Counted from the stretch's first letter, positions 24,243 to 37,500 are shown. The stretch is DNA of 64,000 bases from Azadirachta indica (GCA_022749755.1 CM040452.1:20540350-20604349); one strand, 5' to 3'. The notes: a model not told the origin generated them from the sequence alone. Made by a program: numbers and translations.

Positions 24243-24247
24243 TATAC

Positions 24248-25500
24248 AACAATCTTGAATTCAGATTATTGGAAAAACAGAGATTAAAGATTTATGCTTC
24301 TTGTTATTGCTTGGTTGTAAAACTATATATATTACACCGTGAGAAAGTTCCAGTGCATATTTCGTTTTTGTTTTCATTTTTCGTTTATGTTTTTGTTGTT
24401 GAATGTTAGTTATGAATTACTTGACAGCACGTTTACGCAAGTACGTGCGGAGTGGCAATATAAGTGTATATTACTAAAAGAATTAATCTGAAAGTTTATG
24501 TATTCTTTGTTTTTTCTTAAATTTGGATAATGATTTGAAACTATTATTCAAATGATCAATGCAATAAGATCTTATTTTATACATATTTATTTTAAAATTA
24601 AACAATTACATTATGTAGAACGTTATGTAGTATATATGAAAAGAAAGGTGAAAAAGAAAATCTAGAACTATGTAGTATACACAACAAATTGAGAGGAAAT
24701 GTAGCTTTGTTGCTTTCTCTTCCAATCAACCATTTTCTTTCATTTTCTCATCTATCAAACAGTGAATGTGAGAGTTTCTAAGACATAGAGATTTCTCCAA
24801 AAATTAAATTAATAGTTAATGAAGTTAAATTGTAGATTTGTCAAAGTTTTTATCCAAAATAACCACAAAAGTGAAGTTATTAGTTGTGGTATCCACTATA
24901 AGTAAATAAATATCCCTTAAAAAGGAAAAAATGAGTTTATCATTAAGCCATTTATCAAACAAGAGGACCCAAAAGTTTGTAGAAAATTGTAATATACATA
25001 TTTTTCCACAAAATTACATTTTTTCATTCTGAAGAAGAAAAAAAAAAACATTTGCAAAAGAATAATATTTTGGTTGCAACTTGCAAAATTACTTTCCACC
25101 ACCCTTTTTATAGAATAGGATTGCAGTTGTCAATAATCAGCTGGTCCCATTTTGTCAGAGACAGAAAATTTATGAATATGATTACAAGCAAGTCCTAGAT
25201 TTATTTATTTTGCGAAGCAGAACGCGACACACCATAAACATACATACGTATTTCCAATTTCTAAAGTACTTAAATCAATTCAGATCATGCAATTTCAATC
25301 ATCGGTTAGCTTATTAGATCTCTTAATAATAGCCATTTTTTTAAAAATTAAAATTAAAATTAAAATTAATCAGTTAAATCTAACTTCCATGATTTATAAA
25401 ATAATTAATAAGTATCTCGACAAATTAAGACTCTGATCAGCATGAATTACAGGAGTTGGCAAAATCTTATGCTGATCTGCAGTTTAAGAATTTGCTAGGA
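24248..25500 (+). pseudogene. 3' end and 3' flank of receptor kinase ghost copy B
   Basis: 24255-24290 carries the last codons of exon 24 (SDYWKNRD and stop) followed by the family 3' UTR. From about 24525 on, the DNA matches the flank of copy 2 (38254 onward) in blocks: 'GAAACTATTATTCAAATGAT', 'AGTATACACAACAAATTGAG', 'TCAATAATCAGCTGGTCCCA' and 'TTACAGGAGTTGGCAAAATC'. There is no coding gene here. Another copy of the whole receptor kinase unit therefore once ended at this point. Confidence 0.8.
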
Positions 25501-25960
25501 ATGCACCGTGTATTCTTTGTGTGTTGCTGCATAGAGAAGAAATGTTACAAAGTTGCCTTTTTATACGACGAGGCAATCTAGGCCATGATAACCATAATAT
25601 ACATTCTGTGTTCTTGCTTATATTAATCTAAATGGTATAACGCTGTCATCATAAAATGTGCATTTTCTATCATTCTCATTGTTGGAGGTTTGATCACTGC
25701 AGCAGCTGTTGCAGCGGAGGTGCTGTACATCTTTTTGTTTTGGCTGTAACAAATGAAGAGCTGCTTCCATCTGCACTGTGACTTGGGCTTCATTTTCAGG
25801 CTCACTTTTGCACATTTTACTTCCATCTTCAACCACTGTATAGTTTGAATCTTCAACACCTGTCTAGTTTGAATTTTCATGTGCATGCACAGAACCATTT
25901 CCTTTGCTGCAATAAATCAAATCATCGCCTGCAATAGATTTTATGTTGTCAAAATTCTAT
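25501..25960 (-). other. Possible terminal-exon relic of an unrecognised gene
   Basis: The - strand has an open frame at 25836-25618 coding for 72 residues. It has a repeated VEDSN-like word just upstream (interrupted by a TAG) and a Cys-containing tail (RCNSCCSDQ). Its composition looks more protein-like than its AT-rich surroundings. The equivalent place downstream of copy 2 (39610-39740) keeps the outer parts but lacks the middle about 380 bases. I do not recognise a family. Confidence 0.25.
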
Positions 25961-25964
25961 TTTG

Positions 25965-27640
25965 ACAGCAAATTTTATATTGTAAGAAGTTTTATATTTA
26001 ACATCGAAAAAAAATTGATAACAAAATTGATAATATTAATACATAATTTTTAAAATAAATTATTTTTAATCAAATGTTCTATTTTAAAAAATAATTTAAT
26101 TAATATTGTAAAGCTTGATTAAAAAATTTTCAAAAAAAATTAAGAGTTAAAATATTATTATAATTTTCAAAAATAAATATTAAAATAAAAATTTATTGAT
26201 TATTACAAAATAAAAATAAAGACAACGAGTTTATTTTATGTCTTATAATAGTTAAAAAATAAAATAGTTAATTTGAAATTAAAATAATTATTTTAAGAAT
26301 ATTTTTCTATTTCTACTAAAATTAAAAGGTATCCTCGTATTTATTTAAAAGTTAAAATTTTTTTTGCATAAACTAAAAATTTCTTAATAAAAACTTAGAA
26401 AGTAAAATATAATATCCCTTTTATAAAAGATGGAAAAAAAAATTAGAAAATAAAGTATAATATTCTTTTTATAAAAAATGGTGTTGGGTTTTGTGTTATC
26501 TCCTTATCATCGTAAAGGAGAGATAGGCTTTTATTTATTATTATAGAATTCTTTATTTATGTATTTATCTTTTACTCACACAGAGTTCATAACTAGGTTT
26601 TATTGGTCATATAGTTAGTTAGGTTTAAATATATTACAATAAATTCATTATTAAGGCTAATTTAATATTTTTATTCCCTCATTTATTTGTGTGTTCTTAA
26701 TTGAGGTTGTTTGTATGTGAAATGGTGCTAAGTGGAGTCAATGTCTTTACTTCATTATTATTTAGATATATTGTCATATTCCTCTTCTGAGATTTGAGAT
26801 TGTATTATTTAGATAGAAAATATGAAAAATGTATTACTTATCTTCTTCGCTATTATATTTGACCGTTATGTATAAGAGTAAATGTGTAAAAAATCATTCT
26901 TTTTTTATTTCTTTATTCTTTTTGAAAAAGAAAATATTAGTTTTCAAATTCTAACATAGTGACAATAGAAGTTAGAAAAAATTATTTTGTTTGATTTTAA
27001 AATTTTATAAATAGATTTTGATAAAAAAATTCTTAATAGAAACAAAATTGTTACTACCTTATTTGGTTTTGATATTCTTGTTTCTCTTTTTTCTTTGAAC
27101 ATATTTGTATTTTTTTGGTCAATTTTATTATTATATATCTCTAAATATCTCACTTGAAAAAATACTTATTGAAAAAAATGTTTATACTTCAAATCAACTT
27201 TTTATTATTCCTATATTTTTTGGGTCATTTTATTTACTTTAAATAAAGCACAACAAATCAAATATAGGTATTTCAAAAATAAAAAAAGAAACAAAAGAAA
27301 CAAAAGAATAATGTTTTAATAAAATAAGTAATTAAGGGTGTTTGAGTAAATTTATCATTTGAATTAGTGAACTAATAATTTAAGAAAAGTAAGTGATACA
27401 TTCTCAATACTTTCTATTTAAATGATTCAATCTCAAATTTCGAGAGAGAAATGTGATAATATCTTTATTATTTATTAGATAAATATGTTTAATAGAAAAA
27501 ATATGATAAATTTTATTTAATAATATCAAAATCAAATAAATAATTAAAGTAAGGTTGAAATATTTAAAAAAAAGAATTTGTAAATGAAGACTGATTGAAT
27601 AAACAATAAAAAATTAATTGGTTCGATTAATTTAGATTTG
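25965..27640 (+). repeat. Dispersed repeat family, copy R3 (interrupted by a MITE)
   Basis: Its first part matches R1 (for example 'GATAATATTAATACATAA' against 'GACAATATTAATACATAA') and its later part matches R2 and R4. It is split by a 701-bp element at 26764-27464 and resumes with 'AAATATGTTTAATAGAAAAA', equivalent to the R2 and R4 sequence. It has no coding capacity. Confidence 0.7.
26764..27464. mobile_element. Mutator-type MITE with 9-bp target duplication, nested in R3
   Basis: The ends are AGATATATTGTCATATT and, on the other strand, AGATATTATCACATTTC, followed by about 80 bases of matching inverted repeat that includes ATTTGAGATTG. The flanks are exact 9-bp duplications, TTATTATTT, at 26755-26763 and 27465-27473. 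The related repeats at about 40795 and 15675 show the uninterrupted site. A 9-bp duplication with long TIRs is the signature of Mutator elements. A 69-codon - strand frame inside it is not considered a gene. Confidence 0.85.
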
Positions 27641-27799
27641 TAATGATTTTATTGGTTTTTGTGTCTTTATATTAGTATGACAGTATTTTTTTATATTTAA
27701 AAAATAAAAGACTTATGTCTTTTTTCTAACAATGTTAGGTGTAGATTTACAATGATTTATAATATTTGATTTGGAATGAAACCAACAATTTTTTTAGAC

Positions 27800-28690
27800 C
27801 ATATATGGCAACAATTTTCTTCTTTATCTCTTTCTTCTTTTCTTTTTCTTCCTTATCTCTTCTATCTCACTCTTCTCTTCTTGGTTGGATTTGTTATCTT
27901 TTTTTTTTTTAAGTTTGATAATCCTTTGCATTTTCTTTTCTAAACAAAAATAGTTGTATTTGAATTTGGTTTGATAACCATATGTAGATTAGAGAATTCA
28001 AGAGTTTGTGAACAATAAAAAATGAAGGTTTGTTGTTAGTTGTAGCTGCTGCTTCTTGTCATATTTTTAGGGCTAAATCAATTGTTACATGTTGGAAATT
28101 TTGGGAATTAGCAGCAAAGGGCTGCATTGATTGCCGTTGAACCAAAATGGAGAATTGAAGTTGTTGGAAATTTTGGGAACGGAAGCCAATTCTACACAGA
28201 TGATGATGATGATGATGATGATTTTATTTTAATATATAATAATAATAATAATAATAGTATATAATATACAAATATTAATCTACACAGATTGAGAGAATAG
28301 TTAATAAAATTATTTAATTAATTAATATTGTATATTGAGTTAATAAATAATAATAATAATAAAAAATAAAGATATTAGTTCATTTATTTTATTTTATTAA
28401 TTTATAGTTTTTTAAAGAATTTAATTTAATTTGACATTTTTTAAGAATATATAAATTATTTAACTACACACATAGGGTTAATTATGTTATTTTCTATCAC
28501 ATGGGATTATTTTTATCTGTGCACACATAATATTAATTGAAATAAGGATAACTTTGTTTTTTGTCATTTTTCATTAAACATAACTGTGTGCTGTTGTAAT
28601 AGACTTATGATTGATGACTTTGCAAAGATTTTGACTATATTTAAAAATTATTAATAAATTGAAAATAACCTTTAACAACGTATAGAATTA
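27800..28690 (-). mobile_element. Inverted, partial copy of the element in intron 2 of receptor kinase copy 1
   Basis: Read on the - strand, it follows 4450-6260 in order with gaps: the 'AAATTATTTAATTAA' and (TAA)n region, 'TGCAGCCCTTTGCTGCTAA' (28110-28130) against 'TGCATCCCTTTGCTGCTAA', and the purine-rich tract at 27820-27890 against 5930-6010. It is shorter than the intron copy. A (GAT)n microsatellite lies at 28199-28220. Confidence 0.5.
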
Positions 28691-31318
28691 TTATCTTTAT
28701 CATTATCATTATCAATGTGCTAAAAAAGGTCAAAAACCACAAAAACTTTTTTCTAACACTATTTTATCTTAATTCCACCATGACCCCACTGCGGGCTTGC
28801 CCTGACCCGCGGTCAAAGTCGTAAAATGAAAACAAAAACATGATAAATAATTTCAGAAAAAAATAGGTACCATATGCATTTGTGTCAGACTGAGAGACAG
28901 GGGTGGGGCTTGACGGGCTTGAATAGTGGCTTGTGGGCCAGGCCTTCGCGATTTTTTCATTAAATTGATTTTTTTTAAAAATAATTAAATAATGATATAA
29001 GATATTTTTGCCTGCTTACAGAAAAAGAAATGCTTAGGCTTTCATGAAACATCCCAACTCCTAATCACATATATATATATATATATATTTTTTTTCAAAA
29101 AACTACATTTAATTATGAAAAGAGAAGTAGGCCAAGGGAAGGGATGGTCATGGTCCTACATACTCCTCTTCTATAATAGAAAGTCGTATTAAAATTGTAT
29201 TTGCAGTAGGCAAAAGAAAATAGAGCTTTGTGGGACATTCAAGAGAAGAACAACCCTCATTTCAAACCTTGATTTAAAAGTTAGAAAATTGAGTGCAATT
29301 GATTTTACATAAAACGGTAATAATGTGTGAACTTCTTAAATACGAAAGAAGAATTTTATTTAATGCTTATTGAAATCAGTTTTAACCATTTCATTAGTCA
29401 ATATTTTACATCACGTTAACATGTATTAATTATAGGCGGACAAAGAGATACAGTATGAGATTTAATTATTTAAACGGGGGGTTTTTAATTGGTTTATTAA
29501 TTAGGTTAAATATCTTACCCAAAAAATTGGAAAAGAAAAAAAATTGGGGGCCATCGATGGTTTCAAATTCTTTACTACCAACTTTGCAGAATGTTAAGAA
29601 CTTGCTTTGTTTCTTCTGACGGCTAATAATAATTCACATGTTACAATTAATTGGAATTGATGCCATGTGATGTGAAAATAATGAATATGAATTAATCTAA
29701 TCTAATATAGTGAAATAATAATTAGAGTCCGTTTGAAAGTACTAAAGTGAAAACGTTAATATATTTAAAGCTAATACTCTTAAGTGTTTTTTTAAACAAT
29801 TTTTAATAAAATAATTACTCATTTCGTTAACAACTTTTAAAAGTATTTATATTATTTTTTTTTTATATAATAAATTAGATATTTGAATGTATAATTAAAA
29901 AAAGTACTTTAATATTGATAAATTATTAAAATAGATATGTATATATATATATAAATATATGTATATATTAAATAAGTAATATCTAAAATTAATATTTTTT
30001 AATCAAAAATTTCTAAAAAACTGAGTAAAAAATTTGTTACGAAAATAAATACAATGTTAATAATCTAAAAATAATAATAAATAATAATCGTAAGTGCCGC
30101 AAGAAGTCAATAGAAAATAATAATAAAAATAATAATTATAATTTCTAAATTTGTTTCAGAATATTTTAGAAAAAACAAAATTTCATTAACGTTTCAAGTG
30201 ATTAAAAGAGTAGCACTTGAACTGTTAATATAAAAAAATATCAAATTTCTGTTTACCAAAAGATCACTTCGAGTGCTAAACCTTGTGACAAGCATTTTTT
30301 TTAAAAATTTGTCAAAAGTCAACTTAACACTTCACAAGTAATAATTGAAGTGCTAATAAGCATTGTCAAACGGACTGAAGAAAATTAACAGCTGCTTTTG
30401 TCCTTTTTCCATATGATAACTGTACCTGTTATTTATTCCTAGTCAAATATTTGACGCTCCTTTGCTCTTCATAAATCATTTACCCATCATTTGGAGATTC
30501 TTCACTACAATATATGCGTTAGTAATATGTAAAAGTAAATAAATAATTTTTTAAATTTTTTGCATAAAATTTTATAATTTAAACTCAAGAAATAGATATA
30601 TATATATTTATAATCTAATATCCTCAAGTTTACAAAATTATATATTTACCTCTTAATTTGTAAATTATTTTTAAAAATTAGAGTTATCGACTTCGAAAAG
30701 TTAACGATTACCCAACTTTTCATTGACTGTTATTAAGTGCATTCATCTTTTTAGTTTAATTCATTTGATTCTTTTTATATATTTATATATAGTATTGTTA
30801 TATAGTTCAATTTTCACAAAAAAATAAATTATGTTTACGTAAATAAATACGCATATTTTCTAAATAAAAAAGTAAAGCTGTTTTTGTTTCACAATAGAAA
30901 ATTTGGATCAATGATTTGTTAGGCGTGTAAATGTATCATGCCTAAAATTAGCAAATAACTGATTATATAAACTAAAGAATAATTAAATCGATATTAAAAA
31001 ACATGTACATGCAAAAGAAGCACAACCGTCGAAGTTAGATTTTAACAATTAAAGTTTTGGTTTAATCATTAATGTCTTTGTCTTTGTCCATATCTATGTC
31101 TTCTAAGTAAATGTGGAGATAATTATACACTTTACGTATTTGAAAGTTATTCAATGGAGGCGATTTCTTTGCAATTTCTTCCATTGACTTTCCAAAGTTT
31201 TAAAGAAAAATGCTCATACTTAATTTACTTTCAAAACTTTTATATATACAAGTTGCAATTAATTTATTATAAAATGTTTATACTTAGACAAGAAATAAAA
31301 AAAAAAAAAAAGACTTGA
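28691..31318. other. Upstream region of receptor kinase copy 2
   Basis: No gene. About 28930-29010 matches 3330-3420 upstream of copy 1, but here it lies 2.5 kb rather than 0.3 kb from the start codon. The two flanks therefore differ by a large insertion or deletion. The interval includes a GC-rich patch at 28780-28830, a MITE at 29726-30376, AT microsatellites near 29070-29090 and 29940-29970, and the 30890-31210 block that is also found at 12290-12700. Confidence 0.5.
29726..30376. mobile_element. MITE with AGTCCGTTTGA termini
   Basis: The left end AGTCCGTTTGAAAGTACT faces the right end, which reads AGTCCGTTTGACAATGCT on the other strand. Further in, 'CACTT' and 'AAGTG' words recur in inverted arrangement. 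Length is 651 bp with no frame. A target duplication could not be fixed by eye, so the superfamily (hAT or PIF) is open. Confidence 0.6.
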
Positions 31319-31547
31319 TCATTTTGTGTATTAATGTCTACAGTCTTCTCCCACTCCCAGCTCTTAAAAGGTCAACCAAAGTTGTCCTCCTTAATTTAAT
31401 TGTGTTCCCAGCTTTCAATCAATCAACTTTCTTCACCACACAAGTAAAATCCAAACTCTCCTTATATTCATATACATATATTATTCCAATGAGAAGCCGA
31501 GTTCTAATTTCTGTCTCCCGCAAATTCTATCATCAAATTAATTAAAC
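31319..31547 (+). promoter_or_regulatory. Promoter and 5' UTR of receptor kinase copy 2
   Basis: It matches the copy 1 promoter at 3537-3728. It contains a W-box (TTGACC on the - strand, within GGTCAACC at about 31369-31376), typical of WRKY-controlled defence receptors; copy 1 has a changed base there. TATA-like sequences lie at about 31463-31481. Confidence 0.5.
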
Positions 31548-34500
31548 ATGATGAAGATGGAGAAGTTTCTTATTCATCGTCTTCTTTTTCTTTCACTCGC
31601 TGCCTTTTGCTTCACAATTACTACTCTTACTTTCGCGGCCACTCTACCAGAAAATGAAGGTACGTAATATGTTTTTAAATAATTATTTTAACCTAGCTAG
31701 CCATTATCTGAGTCAAGGTTTTAGAGTTTTAATTGAATCTATATATATATATATATATATATAGCAGTAACAGTCTAAATCTAAATTTTCAGATATATCA
31801 AACGGTCCCGTTCATTTCACGAGCTTTTGCTCTTTATTTAATTTGCAGTGCAAGCTTTGAAAGATATAACAATAACTCTAGGCAAGATCTGGAATCCTAA
31901 TGCGGATCCATGTACGGAACCGTCTGCTTTCAATTCGACAGTGGATAGTTGGGACGATGCTGGTTTTGACAATGCTGTCACCTGCAGCTGCTCCTTCGCC
32001 AACGCCACCGACACCGTTTGCCATGTTGTTAGCATGTATGTATATGTTTTTATATATATATATATATATAGCATGTTCAATGGCCCCATTTTTTATATAC
32101 AAACTTTTACCTTAATTATTAATCTTAGATAAACGATATTTGGATGATATATATTAAATGGAATAAAAATATAATAAATATTTTTTATATTCATTAATTA
32201 AAATCTTTTATATTTTTTAACTATCTTTTTTTCTTTAATTAATAATTCATAAAACCTCTATCTTATTTTTCTTTTCTTTATTATATCTTTTCTTTCTTTA
32301 TTATTTTTTTCATTTTAATTATCACTTGTAAATTAAAAAATTTAAAAACTTAAATAAAAATTATTATTTTAATTAATTAATTAATCTAAAAAAGTTCATG
32401 AATTTTTTAAAAATTATTATAATATGTAAAAATTCATAAAAAGATTATTTAATTAACGAATTTTTTAATTTATAAATGATAATTAAAAATTAAAATATGT
32501 TTAAGAAGATAGAAGATGTAATAAAGAAAAGTTAAAATATGAGAGAGATTAATAAATTAGAGGTATAAAAGAGAAAATAAAAAAAAATATAAAAGACCCT
32601 ATTAAATAATTTTATAAGAATCTTTTTATATTTATTAGATGTCATTTTGATCTTTCATATACTTTTAATTTAAAGGATAATAATTGATATAAAAATTTAT
32701 TTAATAAAAGAGTCACATATATATATATATATTTATATTTATAAATAGCGCGTTCCAATTTAATAATAATCCAACAAACCTTGACTTTGACTTGAGCAAG
32801 CTAAGCTATATTTGAATAATTTATTATGCATTTAAATCCTTTTAATTGAAAATCATAAATTAATTTTTTATATTGCTACCAAAATAAAACATTGAATCAT
32901 TCTGCTGTCAATATTGTTATTTTTCTTTTACAGTTTATTTATCTATTACTATAAAAAATGTAATAAAAATGAAAATTAAATTCCAAAATATCTCTCCGAC
33001 CACAGAAGACTAAAGTCTCAGAATCTGCAAGGCTCCCTCCCGCCAGAAATGGCCAGGCTCCCTTTCCTCCAAGAAATGTAAGTAGCACTAATAGTAACTA
33101 TCGTCTTTTTTAATTCCAATTTTGCCCTTCACGATTTCAAAAATTACCGTTTTATTATAAGGAACGAACTTTAACTGTATTCCGACCATCTGCCCACAGT
33201 GACTTGAGTCGCAATTACCTCAGTGGTACTCTCCCGCCAGAATGGGGCTCCCTGCCACTCGTCAACATGTATGCGACTACTAGCTCTCAATCTCATTTTT
33301 TCTTAATCAAACCTAATCATTATTTTTAACAACACACACACACACATATATATAGGGGATATATAATCTAAATTTTATTTTCGTTTTTAAAATTTAAATC
33401 AAACCTGATATATTAGCTAACGTATAACTGCACATTGGTTCTTGTTTATAACATTTCAGCTCCCTTCTTGCAAACCGGGTAACGGGTCCAATCCCAAAAT
33501 CATTTGCCAACATTTCCACACTTACCAATTTGTGAGTTTTTCTAAATTTTCCAATCTTTAATTTCTTTCTCTTCAACTATACAATATACTTGTTTTAGTT
33601 CATAAATGATTCTTTAATTTCTATATATGCATATACATGATGATCCTACAGTGTTGTAGAATATAATCAGCTTTCGGGAGTTTTGCCTGCAGAGCTCGGA
33701 GATCTACTCAACATTGAAAGACTGTACGACACTTTTAAATCTATTCATTTAATCCCATCCCAAATTTTGAAGCTTTTGAACATTTCGATTGATACCTAAT
33801 TAGCTGCTGCTTGCTCTTGTTACAGACTTCTTAGCTCAAACAATTTTACTGGGCAGATACCTACAACATTTGCTAAGCTGACCAATCTGACGGACTTGTA
33901 AACTTCTGATTCTTCTCACAACTTGCTAGGTTTTTTATACAGTCAACTTAATTATTTATGTTATTCAATATCTTTTTTGTTACTTTGATGCAGCCGGATT
34001 GGTGACAACCATTTTGTGGGTCAGATACCCGATTTTATTCAGAACTGGACAAATCTTGGAAAACTGTGAGAGCTTAGCTTTACTCCTTAATTTGTTATAT
34101 TATTACAAGAATATTTTTGTGTTATGCTGATTAATGAAACCTGACAACAGAGTCATTCAAGCTAGTGGTTTGGTTGGGCCAATTCCTTCTAGCATTGCTT
34201 CACTCGTAAAATTGAATGACCTGTATGTATGATTTTTCAATTCTGACTTTATTTCTTTTTTCCAGTTACTATATAATGTGTATTGAGTTCATATATTTAT
34301 CTTGTGCTTGGTTAAATTTGTTTAACAAATTTCAACATGCAGGAGAATTAGTGATCTGAATGGACCTGAAGAAACTTTTCCACCAATTGGTAACATGACG
34401 AATATGAAAACACTGTAAGTAAATTGATTCAAAGGCCAAATCGTCGGTAGATATTTCTGGCAAGGAGAAAAATCATAATGTTTTATTAATTTCTTTTTAC

Positions 34501-37500
34501 AGTATATTGAGAAGTTGCAATATCACTGGACAACTGCCTGAATATCTTGGGCAAATGACAAGCCTGAAAGTCTTGTTAGTATATACTTTGCCTTCTTGTT
34601 CCCCCTAATTTTTACAGAAGAGGAAAAAAAAAAAAAAGAAAAGAGAACATCTGCACATATTGGTTTACTTTTGTTTTGTTTATGATTTCTTAAAGAGATC
34701 TCAGCTTCAACAAACTAAGTGGTGTAATTCCAAGCAGCTTTAATGGTCAAAAAGTGAATAACATGTAAGCATTTCTTCAACAAAATGCAGGTTATCCTTT
34801 TTGTTTTATGCTTATCACCTAATTAACCGCGTTTAATGTCAATTTGTCAGATATTTAACTGGAAACATGCTAACCGGAACGATTCCTTCTTGGATACTAG
34901 AAAAAGGAAGGAACATGTAAGCTTTCTCTTCCCACGTGCATCATGTAATTTGTTAAATAAATATGTAATTTATTAAATTTCTACGTGCAGAGATCTTTCA
35001 TACAACAGCTTCAATGCTGGAAACTCAGATTCGAACTGCCAACAGAGGACCGTGTAAGAGTGTTGACAAACGATAAACCTGAAAACTTAGAATATGTCTT
35101 CAATACACTGGCTAATTAATTTTGATACTTTGTGCCATTTTCTGTAGGAACTTGTTTGCAAGCTCTTCCTCGGGCACTAACTCGTAAGCTTTCAATTCAT
35201 GTTGATTGATTTATATATCATGTCATTTAATCATGATTCTATGATGCTGATCAATCACCTTACATCATTCCAGCACTGGAATTGTTTCATGTTTGAGAAA
35301 CTTCCGCTGTCCAAAGAGTAAGTCAGAACATTCTTTTAAAGTGCCAGCCAGAATGTGTTTTTCTCAACAAATTGGTTACTGAATTGCTGTTTCTTCTCCC
35401 AGCTTACTACTCTGTTCGTATAAATTGCGGTGGAAGACAAGTGACTATCAATGGAAGCACAACATTCGAAGAAGACACAGATCCATCGGGACCTTCAAGA
35501 TTTGCAAGCAGAAGCAATTGGGCATTTAGCAACACTGGTCATTTCCTGGACGATGATCGCGCAACAGACACTTTTACGCAGACAAATTTGCCTAGATTTT
35601 TATTGGATGATTCCCCGCTGTACATGCAAGGTCGCATATCTCCCATTTCTTTAACTTACTATGGATTCTGTCTGGGAAACGGAAACTACACTGTCAACCT
35701 TCACTTTGCTGAGATAATGTTCACTAATGACAAGACATTCAGCAGTTTAGGAAGACGCATATTTGATGTTTACGTTCAGGTAATTAATATTTTCAGCTCA
35801 GCAGCTAAGCAAATATTGTCAGTTTTGAACTTCGCCTTCAGGCTGGCTTTAACTAACAAAATGAAATGTTATATACAGCGCCTGCATGAATAGTTCAGCT
35901 AATTGGGTGTATCTACTCTTGCAGGGGAAGCTGGTGCTGAAAGATTTCAATATTGAGGATGAAGCCGGAGGGGTTGGGGAAGCAATCGTAAAAAGTTTTC
36001 CTATCGTTGTAAGCAACAATACCGTGGAGATTCGTCTTTATTGGGCTGGGAAAGGGACAACTGGTGTTCCTGTTCGAGGAGTTTACGGTCCTCTTATATC
36101 AGCTATTAACGTTAATCCTGGTAGGTTTAAATTAATACTAACACAAAAGGCTTCTAATCTTCAATTATATCAGCTATTTCGGTAACTTCTATGTGTCTTT
36201 AATTTCAAGCAGATTTCACTCCTCCATCAGAAAATGGCAGCGGTAGTTCTATGCCTGCAGGGGCAGTGGTTGGAATCGTGGTGGGAGCAGTATCTGCCAC
36301 AATCCTGGTTCTGGGTATCCTTTGGTGGAAGGGCTGTTTTAAATCAAAGAGTACATTGGAACAAGGCACTAAATTAAAATAGGATTAGCATTTTTTCTAA
36401 TTACAATTAATTCGCCTCTTTCCTTCAAGCTTTTATTGAACAAGTTTCTTCCACAGAATTCAAGGGTCTAGACTTGCATACGGGTACCTTTACTTTGAGG
36501 CAAATTAAAGCAGCCACAAACAACTTTGATATTGCTAACAAGATTGGAGAAGGTGGTTTTGGCCCTGTTTACAAGGTACATTATACTTGATACTCAATTA
36601 TGCAGGAATATATCTGAATCTCACAGCATTTTCCTGAAATATGCAGGGTATTTTGGCGGATGGCATTGTAATAGCAGTCAAGCAACTTTCTTCCAAATCA
36701 AAGCAAGGAAATCGAGAATTCATCAATGAAATTGGCATAATTTCTGCTCTGCAACACCCTAACCTTGTCAAGCTCTACGGATGTTGCATAGAAGAAAATC
36801 AATTACTTCTAGTTTACGAGTACCTGGAGAATAACAGCCTTGCTCGAGCTTTGTTCGGTAAATTTCTAACCACAGAATCCTTACAAATCACTCGAAACAT
36901 GCACATATATGTATGATAAACACAATTTTTTGTTCTAATTTTTCTTTTTCTGGCAATTTGAAGGTCCCAAAGAGTATCAGTTGAAGCTAGATTGGCCAAC
37001 AAGGCACAGAATTTGTGTTGGAATAGCGAGAGGTTTGGCTCATCTCCACGGAGAATCAAGATTAAAGATTGTACACAGAGATATCAAAGCAACCAATGTG
37101 CTTCTCGACAGGGACTTGAATCCTAAAATATCTGATTTTGGTTTAGCCAAGCTTCATGAAGAAGATAATACCCACATAAGTACCCGAGTCGCCGGAACTT
37201 TGTGAGTTGTTGCATAATAATTTCTGATTAATTTCCCCCTTTTCATCTCTTAAAATTTCATTGAGATTACCCAAATTCTTGACTCAATTTGCAGTGGATA
37301 TATGGCACCAGAATATGCAATGCGCGGCTATTTAACAGATAAAGCAGATGTTTACAGTTTCGGAATTGTTGCCTTGGAAATCGTTAGCGGAAGAAGCAAC
37401 TCTAGCAACAGGACTAGAGAGGATGCCTTCTATCTTCTCGATTGGGTAAACTTTCATTTCTGTTTAAACCTGTTTCTGAAATCTGTTTTCTATTATTAAA

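Noticed and set aside
28199..28250. (GAT)n and (TAA)n runs considered as a CRISPR-like or designed repeat
   Set aside because: Ordinary plant microsatellites without spacers.
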